Of a stretch of 64,000 nt of DNA, positions 1 to 10,800 are shown one piece after another. Numbering within the stretch: the first letter of the stretch is position 1; the number at the start of each line of letters is the position of its first letter. The notes beneath the pieces are model-generated. The model had not been told where the DNA came from and ran no database searches. It saw nothing but the letters and a program-made list of their open reading frames with translations. Made by a program: the position numbers and the translations under genes. Source of the stretch: Plotosus lineatus (lineage: Eukaryota; Chordata; Actinopteri; Siluriformes; Plotosidae). The stretch spans positions 54,952,501 through 55,016,500 of the forward strand of contig CM045731.1 of the NCBI GenBank assembly GCA_024760905.1, in the 5' to 3' direction.

Positions 1-60
1 AAGTAAAACCCCATGTATCACGGCACATGCGCGAATGAGCATCCGGAAGTAAAATACTAT
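1..60. mobile_element. Probable inner end of a Tigger-like element
   Basis: The first bases match, in inverted orientation, the stretch near 1912-1930 inside the Tigger-like end that closes at 2010. They may be its opposite arm, cut by the window edge. Confidence 0.35.
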
Positions 61-75
61 GTATCTATTATCTTC

Positions 76-350
76 TTCTTTTACTTTCGGCTGCTCCCTT
101 CAGGGGTCGCCACAGCAAATCATCCGCCTCCACCTCACCCTGTCCTCCGCATCTTCTTTTCTGACTCCAACGACCTTCATGTCTTCCTTCACCACATCCA
201 TAAATCTCTTCTTCGGTCTTCCTCGAGGCCTTCTGCCTGGTAGTTCCAACCTCAGCATCCTACTGCCAATATACTCACTATCCCTCCTCTGTACATGTCC
301 AAACCATCTCAATCTAGCCTCTCTGACTTTGTCTCCAAAACTAGCCTATG
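76..350 (-). pseudogene. 3' fragment of RTE-type LINE (copy A)
   Basis: Minus-strand frame 100-312 encodes the LINE C-terminus (RWFGHVQRRDSEYIGSRMLR ... GRPKKRFMDVVKEDMK ... ICCGDP), followed by the short 3' UTR and a CTT-rich (GAA)n tail at the left edge. 5' truncated. Confidence 0.85.
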
Positions 351-540
351 TATCTATTATATGCACTAAAATATACTTCTTAAACACATTCAAAAGACAG
401 TCTTACTCTTTAATATAGTAGTAACATAATAAAATATAGTAATAATTAAGAAAAACTTTTCAATTTTTACTGTTTTTACTCTTTTTATTGATGATAAAAT
501 ATAAACATTATACAGCATAATGTAACGCACTCGATTTAAA

Positions 541-780
541 GTGTTTTCCGATTATTATTCCAGTACAGTACCCAAGTTAATTCTTAGAATAATTATGCGT
601 GAGATTTTATGTTCTGTAGCATGTTTAACAAATGATACCAAAAGGATAAACTTTATTACGCTTCATGTCCTTTTACATTTTACAATTGTCTCTTTGTTCG
701 TTTTAATTTGTTTTATTTGTTTGTTCATGTTTTGCACTATGCTCGTCTATGATCGGTCGACCCTACTGCAGCTATGAGCA
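541..780 (+). repeat. Left arm of an inverted repeat pair (LINE-like 5' segment)
   Basis: About 240 bp that reappears inverted at 1276-1560. Both arms can be read to a peptide ending FCTM-VYDRSTLLQL, reminiscent of the start of LINE endonuclease frames. The assignment is tentative; the inverted homology is plain. Confidence 0.5.
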
Positions 781-1147
781 GCTTCAGCTTCGGGCAACTA
801 ACAACAACTTCTATAGTGGGCTAATATGCTATATTATGCTATGGGAGCTCAATGCTAACAATAAGCCCAGGCGGAGTTCTCAGATTCTCCGGCGCTTGGT
901 TAGCACTTCCGGCCATACTGCTTGAAAATGTTTAGTCCCTGCGAAACAAGATGGATAAGCTTCATGCTCAGATTGCAGCACAGAGGGATCTACAGGACTG
1001 TATTTCTGTGAAACATGGCTCGAGGAGAGTACACCCGATAAGGCGATTACACCAGCCGGCTCCACAGCCTTCATCCCCTGCAATCCCAAGCGCCGGAGTC
1101 GTCGTTCGGCCCCTTCCCGGATGCGGCTCGCATTGAGCTGCCTACCA

Positions 1148-1250
1148 TAGCATGTTAGCTCTGCTAATAGCATGTTAGTTCTGCTAATAGCATGTTAGCT
1201 CCGCTAATAGCATGTTACATCCGCTAATAGCATGTTAGCTCTGCTTAGTT
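1148..1250. repeat. 20-bp tandem repeat, about five copies
   Basis: Unit TAGCATGTTAGCTCTGCTAA with a few substitutions, lying between the two inverted arms. Confidence 0.85.
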
Positions 1251-1275
1251 ATACACGCCTGAAGATACTCCGATC

Positions 1276-1560
1276 TTATAGCTGTAGTAGAGTCGATCGG
1301 TCGTAGACACGCATAGTGCAAAACATGAACAAACAAAACAACAAATAAAACAAATTAAAACGAACAAAGAAACAATTTGACTCTGAGAACTCTGCGACGT
1401 CGCCCTCTGGGCAGCGCCATCTTGGAGATGTCACTCCAACTTCAATGTAAAAGGACATGAAGAGTACTGTAATAAAGTTTATCCTTTTGGTATTGTTTGT
1501 TAAACATGCTACAGAACATAAAATCTCACGCATAAACATGAACTTAGGTACTGTACTGGA
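1276..1560 (-). repeat. Right arm of the inverted repeat pair
   Basis: Same sequence as 541-780 on the other strand, but with about 70 extra GC-rich bases (around 1375-1445) that include a CAAGATGGCGC stretch on the minus strand. Confidence 0.5.
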
Positions 1561-1569
1561 ATAATAATT

Positions 1570-2010
1570 GAAAAAGATTTTAATTAAACAGTTCAGTGAA
1601 AACCGTCGTTTCTCAGGAGGAAGTCTTATTTCTTCAGAAGAGACATCCAGCGTTTTCTATCGCTTAGCCAGCGAAGACGCATAGCGTTTGAGTAGTTTCA
1701 TAGACAGAAAACTGGTTATTAAAACACACAAAAAAAAAAAGGGGCTCATTGACAAATTGTGCGCGGATGACAAAAAAGGGGCGGGACATCAGCTCAACCA
1801 ATTAGGAGAAAGGACACCCATTGGCTGAATTTGAATCACGTGCCGGTTGCTCGGCAGTCAGTGAATACTCAAACCGTGGGTACAAAACCGTGAATAGTCA
1901 AGGGCATACTGTACATGGGGTTTTACTTCCGGGTACAGAACTTGCGGATTATCTTCATTCGCGGGAGGGGCCAGAACCAAACCCCCCGCGAATATTGAGG
2001 GCCTACTGTA
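1570..2010 (-). mobile_element. Tigger/pogo-like DNA transposon remnant
   Basis: Read on the minus strand from 2010: TACAGTAGGCCCTCAATATT terminal motif, a GC-rich subterminal part, then a decayed coding trace KTLDVSSEEIRL. The second copy at 32383-32735 shares the whole layout. Non-autonomous. Confidence 0.6.
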
Positions 2011-2959
2011 TTTCTCCTCTTGTTAGAGTACCACTAGGTAATACAGTTGGTTAAGATACTAACCTATGATGGTAATCTTGGGTTGCATTTAGTTTATTTG
2101 AATACAATGTTCGTGTCTCGGAGGTAAGATTTATTGTTTTTCCAAACTAAAGCTTGTGAAATCAACTCCACACTGATCGCTCTTTTCAACAACCATCGAG
2201 AAATATATGTTAAAGATGTCACTAATTTTTGTGCCTTTGGTACTTTATGAAAAGGGAACGAGATACAGATATCTGTCAAGACCAAGATGCAGTAGGTGAT
2301 ATGAGGTGTGAGAGGCCACACAGGGGGAAAAGATGTGCATTTCCGAGATCGTACCTCTTATATAAATCAACCCAAGGACTCAAGCCATCAGTAGACCAAT
2401 AGAAACTGCAGACTTGAGCCCGGGGAAGAAGAAATTAATGGTTAGAAAAAGAGGTAGTTAGATGGAGGGATGAGAGAATGGATGGATAGATGGATGACAG
2501 CCAGTGGCCTTGCTGAGCAGAGCCAGTATATTATCCATAGTTCCTCTGTGCCTTCTGTCACATTCCTCCAGTAATCTATGGAATAAAAAATAGCTATATT
2601 TATGAACTGTTTACAACAGGCATACTCCTCTAGGGAGTGTCACATCACTCACGCGCCCTGATTCTCCCTCTCTCTCTTGCTCTCTGCACTGATGTGGTCA
2701 TACCGAAAGAACAGCAATCAAGGCCACTTCACCTTTAAAGGGATGATGGATTGGACCGTCTTCCATTACCAAGGCTGTAATTCTTCTCGCTGTAAGTCAT
2801 GACTGTCCTCCTCAGACAGGAACTAACTAGAAACAAACATTCTGCTTCAACCTCAAGGTTATGTGCCATTTCCCTCCATCAATACCTTGTCTACCTGTTA
2901 TCTATAGGTCACCTACACCACGATGCCTGTAAATGTTTAAAGGTTTCATATAAACTCAC
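2011..2959. other. Non-coding interval
   Basis: No credible exon or recognised transposon. A short degenerate GGAT run lies at about 2457-2500. Confidence 0.5.
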
Positions 2960-3110
2960 ATCTTGTTTTCCGTCCTTGGATTCCCTCTGACTTCTTTTAA
3001 CCTTGTTCACCAAGTCTACAGTATTACCTCAGTCATTACTTCTAAACTCCTGTAGCTTATTTTAAGCCCTGTAACATAAAGTGGCTGCTGATTTTGGGAT
3101 CCTTTTTGAA
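2960..3110 (+). repeat. Diverged low-copy repeat, copy 1
   Basis: Shares phrases (CTTGTTCACCAAGTCTACA, CTCAGTCATTA, CCTGTAACATAAAGTGGC) with about 5160-5280 and 5440-5600. Origin unknown. Confidence 0.4.
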
Positions 3111-3401
3111 TCTTCAAGGAAAGGCAGGAGGCAATATGGTTTTGGAGCAGGTAGTGTTGCTGTTTCACAGCTCCAAGGTTCCTCCAATTTAATCCTAAGC
3201 TCTTTCTTATTTGATTTCCTGACATATTTTACTAGTGACTCTAAATTACACTTTGGGTTCCATCCAGGGTGTATTATTGACATGTACCCAGTATTTGTTG
3301 GATAGTCCCTCAAGCCTCTGTGACCCTGACTAGAATAAAGCATTTACTGATGAAAGAAAAGTGGGGGCAATTTGGATTGATAGAAAGGATATTGGCTAGT
3401 G

Positions 3402-3756
3402 GGCAGTGGTGGTCTAGTGGTATAGGGCGCTGGATCGCTGATCCAAAGGTTGGTGGTTCGAGTCCCACTCTTCACAAGGTTGTCACTGTTCCCCCAGTGC
3501 AGCTAACTGGGTTATCAAAGGCGGGCCATGTCTGTCACTGTCTATGGTGTGAGGCATGTAAAAGAACCATTGCTGACTTTCGTAAAGAGTAGGCTGCAAA
3601 GTCGTCAGCGTGTTTCTGTCCCTTGCTAAAAAGGGTTGTGACAGGAAGGGCATCCGACGTAAAAACCTCTGCCAAATCAAAATGTGCGAATCAGATGATT
3701 CGCTGTGGTGACTCCTGAGTAAAAGGGAAAAAGCCGAAAGGAAGACAGACAGACAT
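3402..3756 (+). mobile_element. tRNA-headed SINE, family 1, RTE-type tail
   Basis: Head has a Box A-like TGGTCTAGTGGT and a perfect Box B GGTTCGAGTCC at 3455-3465. The central core carries CAGCTAACTGGGTTATCAAA. From about 3632 the tail first matches the 5' UTR of the local RTE LINE (GGAAGGGCATCCGACGTAAA), then its 3' terminus (GTGACTCCTGAG ... AAGCCGAAAG). Flanked by an 18-bp duplication (3384-3401 and 3757-3774, one mismatch). Confidence 0.9.
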
Positions 3757-3767
3757 AAAGGATATTG

Positions 3768-4515
3768 GATAGTGCAGCACAACGGTGCACTGGTTAGCAT
3801 GTCCACCACAGAGCAAGAAGGTCCAGGGTTCGATTCATGGGGACAGGTGTTTCTGTATGGTGTTTGCTTGTTCTCCACATGCTGGGGTGGGTTTCCTCCA
3901 GGTACGTTGATTTCCTCCTGCAGTCTGAAAACATGCACAGCAGGCTAACTGGCTGTTCCAAATTGCCCCTAGGTGTGAGAGTAAGTGTGAATAGTTGTAT
4001 GAGTGTTGGCCAGGAGATGACCTGACGAGCTGTCTAGGGCAGGGGTGGGCAATCTTATCCGCAAAGGGCTGGTGTGGGTGCAGGTTTTCACTTCAACCAA
4101 ACAATAGCCACATCTCCCACCTGTTTCCACCAATCATTGATCATCAAAAGAAAAGAAAGAAAAAAAACCTAGATTGGACATTACTGTTTCAATTCTGAAG
4201 TGGAGCCATCTTGGTAAGATCACTTTGCTTTAAGTCTTAAACCGTAATATGATCTCACCAAGATGGCCCCACTTCAGAATTGAAACAGTAATGTCCAATC
4301 TAGATTTTTTTCTTTTCTTTTGATGATCAGTGATTGGTGGTAACAGGTGGAAGGTGTGGCTATTGTTTGGTTGAAGTGAAAACCTGCACCCACACCGGCC
4401 CTTTGCGGAGAAGATTGCCCACCCCTGGTCTAGGGTGTACCCCGTTCTCGCCTGAAATGGGCACCAGCCTCCCTGCAACCCCAATTAGGATGAAGAGGCG
4501 TGGAAAATGAATGAA
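3768..4515 (+). mobile_element. tRNA-headed SINE, family 2 (L2-like tail), interrupted by a MITE
   Basis: Head GGTTAGCATGTCC ... GGGTTCGATTC, body CATGCTGGGGTGGGTTTCCTCC, end AATTAGGATGAAG ... GAATGAATAG. A hAT MITE splits it at 4040-4427. Confidence 0.8.
4040..4427. mobile_element. Foldback hAT-type MITE
   Basis: 388 bp, almost entirely one long inverted repeat with a short spacer at about 4215-4245. Termini CAGGGGTGGGCAA and its complement; perfect 8-bp duplication GTCTAGGG at 4032-4039 and 4428-4435. No coding capacity. Confidence 0.92.
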
Positions 4516-4517
4516 TA

Positions 4518-4566
4518 GATGTTAGATGGATGGATGGATGGATGGATGGATGGATGGATGGATGCA
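4518..4566. repeat. (GGAT)n microsatellite
   Basis: Tandem GGAT following the SINE end. Confidence 0.95.
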
Positions 4567-4589
4567 TGGATAAATGGATGAATGGATAG

Positions 4590-4945
4590 ATGGAGGCAGT
4601 ATGATGACACAGCACGTCCACCTCACATCAAGAAGGTCCTGGGTTCAATTCCCAGCTTGGGCATTTCTGTGTGCAGTTTACATGTTCTCCACATGTTTGC
4701 ATGGGCTTCCTCTGGGTACTCTGGTTTTCTCCTACAGGTCAAAAACATGCAGAGTAAGTTAATTGCCTGTCCCAAATCAACCCTGGGTGTGAGTTGGAGT
4801 GTAAATGGTTATGTGAGAATCAGCCCTGGAATGGCCTGGCAAGCTGTCTAGGGTGTACCCCGCCCTTGCCCAGAGTTGGCTGAGATGCGTGCCAGCCTCC
4901 CCTAAATAAATTATTAGGATTAAGCAGTTTATAAAATTAATGAAT
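4590..4945 (+). mobile_element. tRNA-headed SINE, family 2
   Basis: GGTCCTGGGTTCAATTCCCA Box B region, CATGTTCTCCACATG body, GCAAGCTGTCTAGGGTGTAC and a GAATGAATG end. Confidence 0.8.
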
Positions 4946-5090
4946 GAATGAATGGAGAGATCAAGGATTTTATGGATGTACTGTACAGAAGGATGGATTG
5001 ATGGATGTATTGCGGGATGGATGGGCAAAAGGGTAGAAGGATGAACAGTTGGATAGGTGCACAGATGAATAAATAAAAGGATGGATTGGT

Positions 5091-5128
5091 GAATGGATGG
5101 ATGGATGGATGGATGGATGGATGGACGG
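5091..5128. repeat. (GGAT)n microsatellite
   Basis: Tandem GGAT/ATGG units; a degenerate GGAT-rich zone precedes it from about 4930. Confidence 0.95.
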
Positions 5129-5159
5129 ACACCTTTTTCTTTTTTTACTTAGCTTCTCC

Positions 5160-5600
5160 ACTTTCTTTCAAGTTTGGACGCTAGGTCCACAACACCAATC
5201 AACTGTGTTGCTCATTCACGTAATCTAACATAACCTTTCTTCTGCTCTGTAATGTGAAGTGGCGAGACGTTTTAAGATTGTCTGTTTAAGTGTTAATGTA
5301 AAGGTAAGAGTGGATCTGTACTTATAGAATAAATATGGATCGATGAGTGAATGGCAAAGCAGTAAAATACAGCCCAGAACTTCTTTCTGGACCATTGCAC
5401 ATCCATGGAACTTCAGCTCCACCATGGAAATTTCACATCTTGTTTTTCTTTCTTGCATTCCCCAGTCTCTTCCAACCTTGTACACCAGGTCTACAACACC
5501 CTCCCATTGTCTCAGTCATTATGTCTAATCTGTCTTAAGCTTTCTGAAGCCTTGTAATGTGAACTGGCAGCTTATTTCAGGATTGTTAGCTATTAGTGGA
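5160..5600 (+). repeat. Diverged low-copy repeat, copies 2 and 3
   Basis: Two further relatives of the 2960-3110 sequence, at about 5160-5290 and 5440-5600, with the same order of motifs. Confidence 0.4.
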
Positions 5601-5604
5601 ATGC

Positions 5605-6125
5605 ATGATTACTAAGCTGGTTGTTTGAAGTCTGTGGTCTTTGATGGTGGGTCTGTTTGTGTCGGTTTAGCCTCACACTAACCAGGTGCCCATGAGATCC
5701 TTGACAGGGGAAAAGTCAGGAGGCTTGGCTTAAATTATAGCCAATCATACTACCATATAGAGTTTTTTCTTTTTCTTTTATACCATTTTTTACATCAAGT
5801 CTCACAATTCACTCCAACACCCATTGGATAACATGCCAAGGACTTCCTATGACTTCCTGCCACAAGAGAAGTATTGCTATTGAATTGAGATGTTAATTTG
5901 TTAATAAAAGAAAACTTTTGAGATACTGTATAATATTACAACCACCATATTTCCTAACATTTTTTCCCTCTGGAGCTTGAATCAGATAAGTAAATCAGAG
6001 AAATGCATCACTTCCCTTTAGAGGACATTTGACCAGAGGCCTTACTCAGCAATAGGGGCTTAGGACTTACTAAAAAGTATCACATGAAACTCAAACCCAT
6101 GTATCTTTTTACTGCATTCTGTCCC
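5605..6125. other. Non-coding interval
   Basis: AT-rich single-copy-looking DNA; nothing recognised. Confidence 0.4.
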
Positions 6126-6129
6126 TTAC

Positions 6130-6200
6130 AGCCTGATGCAGGTCGTATATTTTGAGGTCGTGGTGGTCCCAGATGTCCATGCTGTAGTTTAATTTATGAT
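6130..6200 (-). other. Candidate exon, identity unknown
   Basis: On the minus strand, a pyrimidine-rich TCTGCTTTTCAAG acceptor is followed by 71 nt open as HKLNYSMDIWDHHDLKIYDL then HQA, and a GTAAGG donor. Composition is protein-like and more GC-rich than its surroundings. No family recognised and no partner exon found, so it may be chance. Confidence 0.3.
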
Positions 6201-7380
6201 CTTGAAAAGCAGAGATAATCACAGTAAAGTGTGGAGGGGGGGCTTACATCTTAAATGACCAAAGCACTTTATGTTTACGGTCTCCTGATCCAAGGCAGAC
6301 GAACAGACAAAACCGTTCTTAATTTGACCCAGTGCGGTTTTGGTTAAGGTTCCACACACAGACTCAAGCACGGATTGGCATACCGGGAATCGACATGATG
6401 AGGCGATGACTTTGAAAATGCAAGACAGGGGAGTAAAAGGAGGGGTTTATACAGGGGTAAAGGTTGAATTAAGTCGAAAGTGTCACTGCAGGAGCTTCAA
6501 GGTGCCCAAATGGAGCCAATTACCACACAAAACCGCTTTCTTTTAGCCTGGTGGAAGGAGGAAGAGGGGGGCCTCTGAGAACAAGAAGGAGTGGGTGTCA
6601 AAGACAGGCCATGAGAAAATGAAAGCGCGTAAGGAAAAGAGACAGAAACATATGGAGAGTTAGAAGAAAGAAGAATTTTTTTAAAATAAAAAAGACATTT
6701 TAGAACAAGACATTTTAATAAAATAAGAGTGTACATTAAGGGATGATAACTAGAATGTAAGAGAAGTCCTGGGTACACCACACGTACGAGTGTGTAAGTG
6801 TGAGAAAGCCAGAGTTGGGGCTCTGCAAGGTTAATTCCTTAAAATGAAGTTCCCTCGAGGGATGCCATGTTTATTTGGATTGAAATCTCCTTCATGTAGC
6901 ATAGCCAATTATTACTGGAGGAGATGACGGCGCTGTTTTGAATTCCTCTTTCTTTCCTTCTCTTGTTTTTTTCTTTGCCATTTCCTGGACTCAAAGGCCA
7001 TGACAGACAGCGCCGTGTGAGTTTTTGATTCTCCTGCTCTCCCTTGATCCAAGTTCATGTTCTCAAAGGAATCACTGTCAATGACCTCACTGCTGGGTGC
7101 CAATCAGAGCAGGACATATGATAGCAAAACACATTCAGCTTCCATTAATGCCAAAAATATAAAGATTGTTGAGCTTGATGAAGTGATCATGCTGCTATTT
7201 GTTATAGCAGTGGTAATGTTGAATCTTGAGGTGTGTCCTGCGTGGCCTTTGACCTGGTCTAAGCTAATCCATTCAGCTCAAACAAAATGTGTAAAAGCTC
7301 AAGTTCAATACAAACTGATCAGTTTAGTTGCAAAAGCTCCTGATTAGGTCTTTAGGACTTTATCACGTTGTAAAGGAAAA
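6201..7380. other. Non-coding, partly repeat-poor interval
   Basis: No gene recognised. Purine-rich around 6550-6700. Several transcription-factor-like words (ACCACACAAAACCGC at 6520-6536) but no decisive site. Confidence 0.4.
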
Positions 7381-7399
7381 GCCTTCTTAAAAGAAGGAA

Positions 7400-7790
7400 G
7401 AGAGCTTGGCTGGATGGTCTGACAGATGGTTGGATTGAAAAACAGGCTGGATCAATTATATTAAAAAGGATTGTATGACTTCTGATTCTGTCTTCAATAG
7501 ATAGGTAAAGGAAAAGCCAGATGAATGTATGGAGGGATGGATGAACAGGCCAAAATTTGTTTTGGTGTTTTGGATGTTTTAAGAATGGATGAATAGGTGA
7601 AAGCATGGACGAATGGATGATATGGATGGATGTATGGGTGGATGAGTGGATGGATGGATGAACAGAAGTATGGATGGATGAAACGAAGAAAGGATAGAAA
7701 AAAGGCCAACTTCTGATTTAGGGTGTTTTGGATGTTTTATGGATGGATGAGTGAATGGATGAGTGGATGGATGTATGGATTGATGCACAA
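7400..7790. repeat. Degenerate (GGAT)n tract
   Basis: Interrupted ATGG/GGAT repeats across about 390 bp; long open frames here are artefacts of the repeat. Confidence 0.8.
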
Positions 7791-7849
7791 AAATGAGAAA
7801 AGTACATTTTAGTGTGCATTCTTTGATTATTGAACTGAAATCCCTAAAA

Positions 7850-8652
7850 CAGTGATTCTTAACCTGGGTTCGATCGAACCCTAGGGGTTCGGTGAGTCAG
7901 TCTCAGGGGTTCGGCGGAGGTCAAGACACACACCCGACTCATATTCACGACGGCACGCCATGCTTGGCCATCATTGGCTGCAGGTGATCACGTTACATTG
8001 CTTGGCCAATCTGTGCTGCAGGAAATTTGATGCACGCAATAGTCGATTTGTGACTGTTATGATGGTACTTCTTGTGATCTCTTTCTTAATGTTTTAATGC
8101 ATACTATGTTGAGTAAAAAAGAAAGTGGTCGGACGAATATGTACAACATGGATTCACATATATAACGAAACGTGATGCTAGTCAGCTTCCTATATACATG
8201 ATTTCTGAAGTAGGATCAACCCCCGCTGACTGACGTATACGTACATGTATATGTGTACTGTATATAATATCAATAAATACATATTCAATACTGTAAATGC
8301 TTATAATAACGATTAAACATTCAAAAATAATGCATAAGATGTAAATAAAACAAATACACACACCCAGACGCGTGCGCGCATGCACACACAGATGCGCGTG
8401 CACACGCTCGGATGCACACCTCACATGAAAATGTAAGTAGTTGTGACAGGCGGAGTTCATGCATTGTATTGGTTTTGTTCTTTGAACACAGTGATGTTAA
8501 TGCACGGTTCATTTTGGTGCCCCAGTAAAAACATATACCGATGTTTTGAGTTTGAAAAAAATCATATTTTATTTTTCAATAAACGAGGGTTCGGTGAATA
8601 AGCATATGAAACTGGTGGGGTTCAGTACCGCCAACAAGGTTAAGAACCACTG
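7850..8652. mobile_element. Non-autonomous hAT element, 803 bp
   Basis: Inverted ends CAGTGATTCTTAACCTGGG / complement CAGTGGTTCTTAACCTTG, and a perfect 8-bp duplication CCCTAAAA at 7842-7849 and 8653-8660. No transposase frame. A piece of the same family lies at 31785-31890. Confidence 0.9.
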
Positions 8653-8660
8653 CCCTAAAA

Positions 8661-9844
8661 CCTAGGTACGTAGCTAATAACAGGAAACGCAGGGCATTAT
8701 TTTATTTGAAAGTCATGTTTGTTTTTTAAATTTTATGACATAGGATGAGAAAAGTGGTACCAAATTACTTGGGGAGTAGAGGAATGAAAGGATGGATGCA
8801 TGGATAGATAGATGGATGAAGCCCTAAGCTGCAGACTTTCTCCTGGATAACATAGCCTCCTCAAATTCTATCCCTGAAATCACAAATGACGGCCGTTGAA
8901 TAAAATAAAACAGACTGTTTTTTTTAAATATTGCTGAGCTGTATTATGTATTATTTTGTAGTTGAAGTTGGAGTACTAATGAGCCTAGACGCTTTAACAC
9001 AAACTTCTGTCTTTACTTATTAACAGTCGGCTTTATTTAGCAGCTCTGACCCCACACATTTCCGAATTCCCCCATAAACCTCCTTTAAACACCTTTGTCA
9101 TATTGTTACTGGCAAACCATTGTCTAGGCATTTCCGAGGCTCCATCAGCCACACATAGTGATGGATGCAGCCAACATCTGGGGCTGTGATTATGTGTAAT
9201 ATGTTCCATGCACAGCCAGCGAATAGCGTTTTAAAGGGAAGGAGAGCGGGAAGAAGCTTGGCCTAGCATCAGCTTGCCAATCCTGGGGGATCAGGCTTGA
9301 TTTTTCCCCTTTAGCTCTCATTAGCCTGGATAGGTGGAGAGGATGGCTCAGAGTCAGCAGTGTGATCCAAGGCCAAGAGCATGTAATTTTCAGTTGCCTG
9401 AAATGAGACGTATACACTCACTGATTTCCGCTATCAAAATGTCTATCCTGCTGTTTCTGTCCGCTGCCAGAACTCATTCGCTGATTTGTAAATAGATGCA
9501 CAGAGCGAATGGGAATCAAGGATAAAATAGCGCAGATATAGTGACAGTTAATTCAACTGTTCTTTCTTCCAGTTTGCTTTTATTCGTAGTCGTGCATTTC
9601 ACAATAGACATGGCTCCCAAGCATCTGTACAGAAATCCAGATGTAGTTTGTATTTAGATTGCTAATCAACAAACCAATGGTGACGGGGCAAAGGGGGAGA
9701 CTTGAGAGAAACCAGAATAAGACATAAACTCTTCTGGAAGATGCCAGATGGTGGGATTATAAACCATTACGATATACAGGTGTAGAAGTGTAAAGACGTA
9801 CAGTACTACATTAAATTATTTTTAAAGAAAGTGTGTTTGTCCAT
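8661..9844. other. Gene-free interval with candidate conserved block
   Basis: 8770-8820 has a short GGAT run. About 9040-9560 is free of recognised repeats and of balanced composition, so it is a candidate conserved non-coding element; no exon seen. Confidence 0.35.
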
Positions 9845-10120
9845 CCTTATGAAAGTTGAGCCCTCACGAGAGGGAGGGACGGCATACGCTCACTTCCCTG
9901 TCACTCACAGTGATAACAAGCCAGTCATGGGTGTCTGTGAGCTCACTGGTACAAAGGGGCAGATGATAGCCCTTTATCCCAAAATATGCATGTGCAGAAG
10001 TTTGAAAAGAGGCGGATGGTGCCATTGCATGTCACGGAGAGGCGTGTGCATGCTTACACCCCTCCCTGGTAGGTGTGATAGGGAAGGCAAACCTTGACAG
10101 GTGGGAATTACGATGAAAAA
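9845..10120 (+). repeat. Interspersed repeat, unnamed family, copy 1
   Basis: About 275 bp matching 53290-53570: GAGGGAGG ... GGCATACGCTC, CTTCCCTGTCACTCA, GGTGTCTGTGAGCTCA, GTGTGCATGCTT, TGATAGGGAAGG. No tRNA boxes obvious. Confidence 0.75.
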
Positions 10121-10564
10121 TTATGGAAGAAAATAGGGGGGAAAGTCCCCAGTTGACAGAGAGGTTCAAACCTAAAACCTTATTTCTGTGATGCGACAGT
10201 GCTAAAAACTGGACCAACATGCATTCCACTGATAATCATTATTAGTTAGGTATCTCAGGCAATAGGCTGAAGGATCTTATGTGTTTCACAGCTTCGCCTT
10301 TTTTATGAATTTTTTTCTTCCCCCAATGATTTTTGGACAGTATCTCAAGAAAAACTTGGCCAATCATCATTAAACTTTGCATACTTTCTCCGATAGTGTT
10401 TCTTCTGAATGCTACCAATTTTCTGAATGCTACGTTACAATTTCAGGGATTTATTGGAGTACCACTTTCCATAGATCCAGAATGCCTCCTCTATGTTAAT
10501 TTTTAAAGTATTTTGTAATACACTTCCATTTGTAATATTCCTTTTTTTTTATAATAATTGTTCA

Positions 10565-10800
10565 TTCTTAGAGTTGCCTGAAGGCTGAAGCCCATTCCAG
10601 CCAACTGAAAACCCAGAAAATAAAAGCTGGAGTACACCCTGAACTCTCATTTACACATGGAGCAAACTAGAATATCCAATTAATATTCTGTGTATGGACT
10701 GTTGGAGGAAACCATAGTACCCAGAGGAAACCCACACAAGCATGGGAAGAACACGGAACCTGCACATGCTGAGTAAGTGTACACTTCGATTGCCTTACTG
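10565..10800 (-). repeat. SINE family 2 fragment
   Basis: Minus-strand copy with GGAGGAAACC...GGAAACCCACACAAGCATGG and CACATGCTGAG segments; diverged. Confidence 0.6.

Noticed and set aside
880..1173. 97-codon minus-strand frame in a GC-rich stretch
   Set aside because: Lies between inverted repeat arms; more likely part of a LINE 5' region than a host gene, and no domain was recognised.
3408..3480. Possible tRNA gene
   Set aside because: Box A and Box B are present but there is no complete cloverleaf, and the sequence recurs as the head of a SINE.
4430..5161. Several Ser-His-Pro-Ile repeat frames on the minus strand
   Set aside because: Translations of GGAT microsatellites; no protein evidence.
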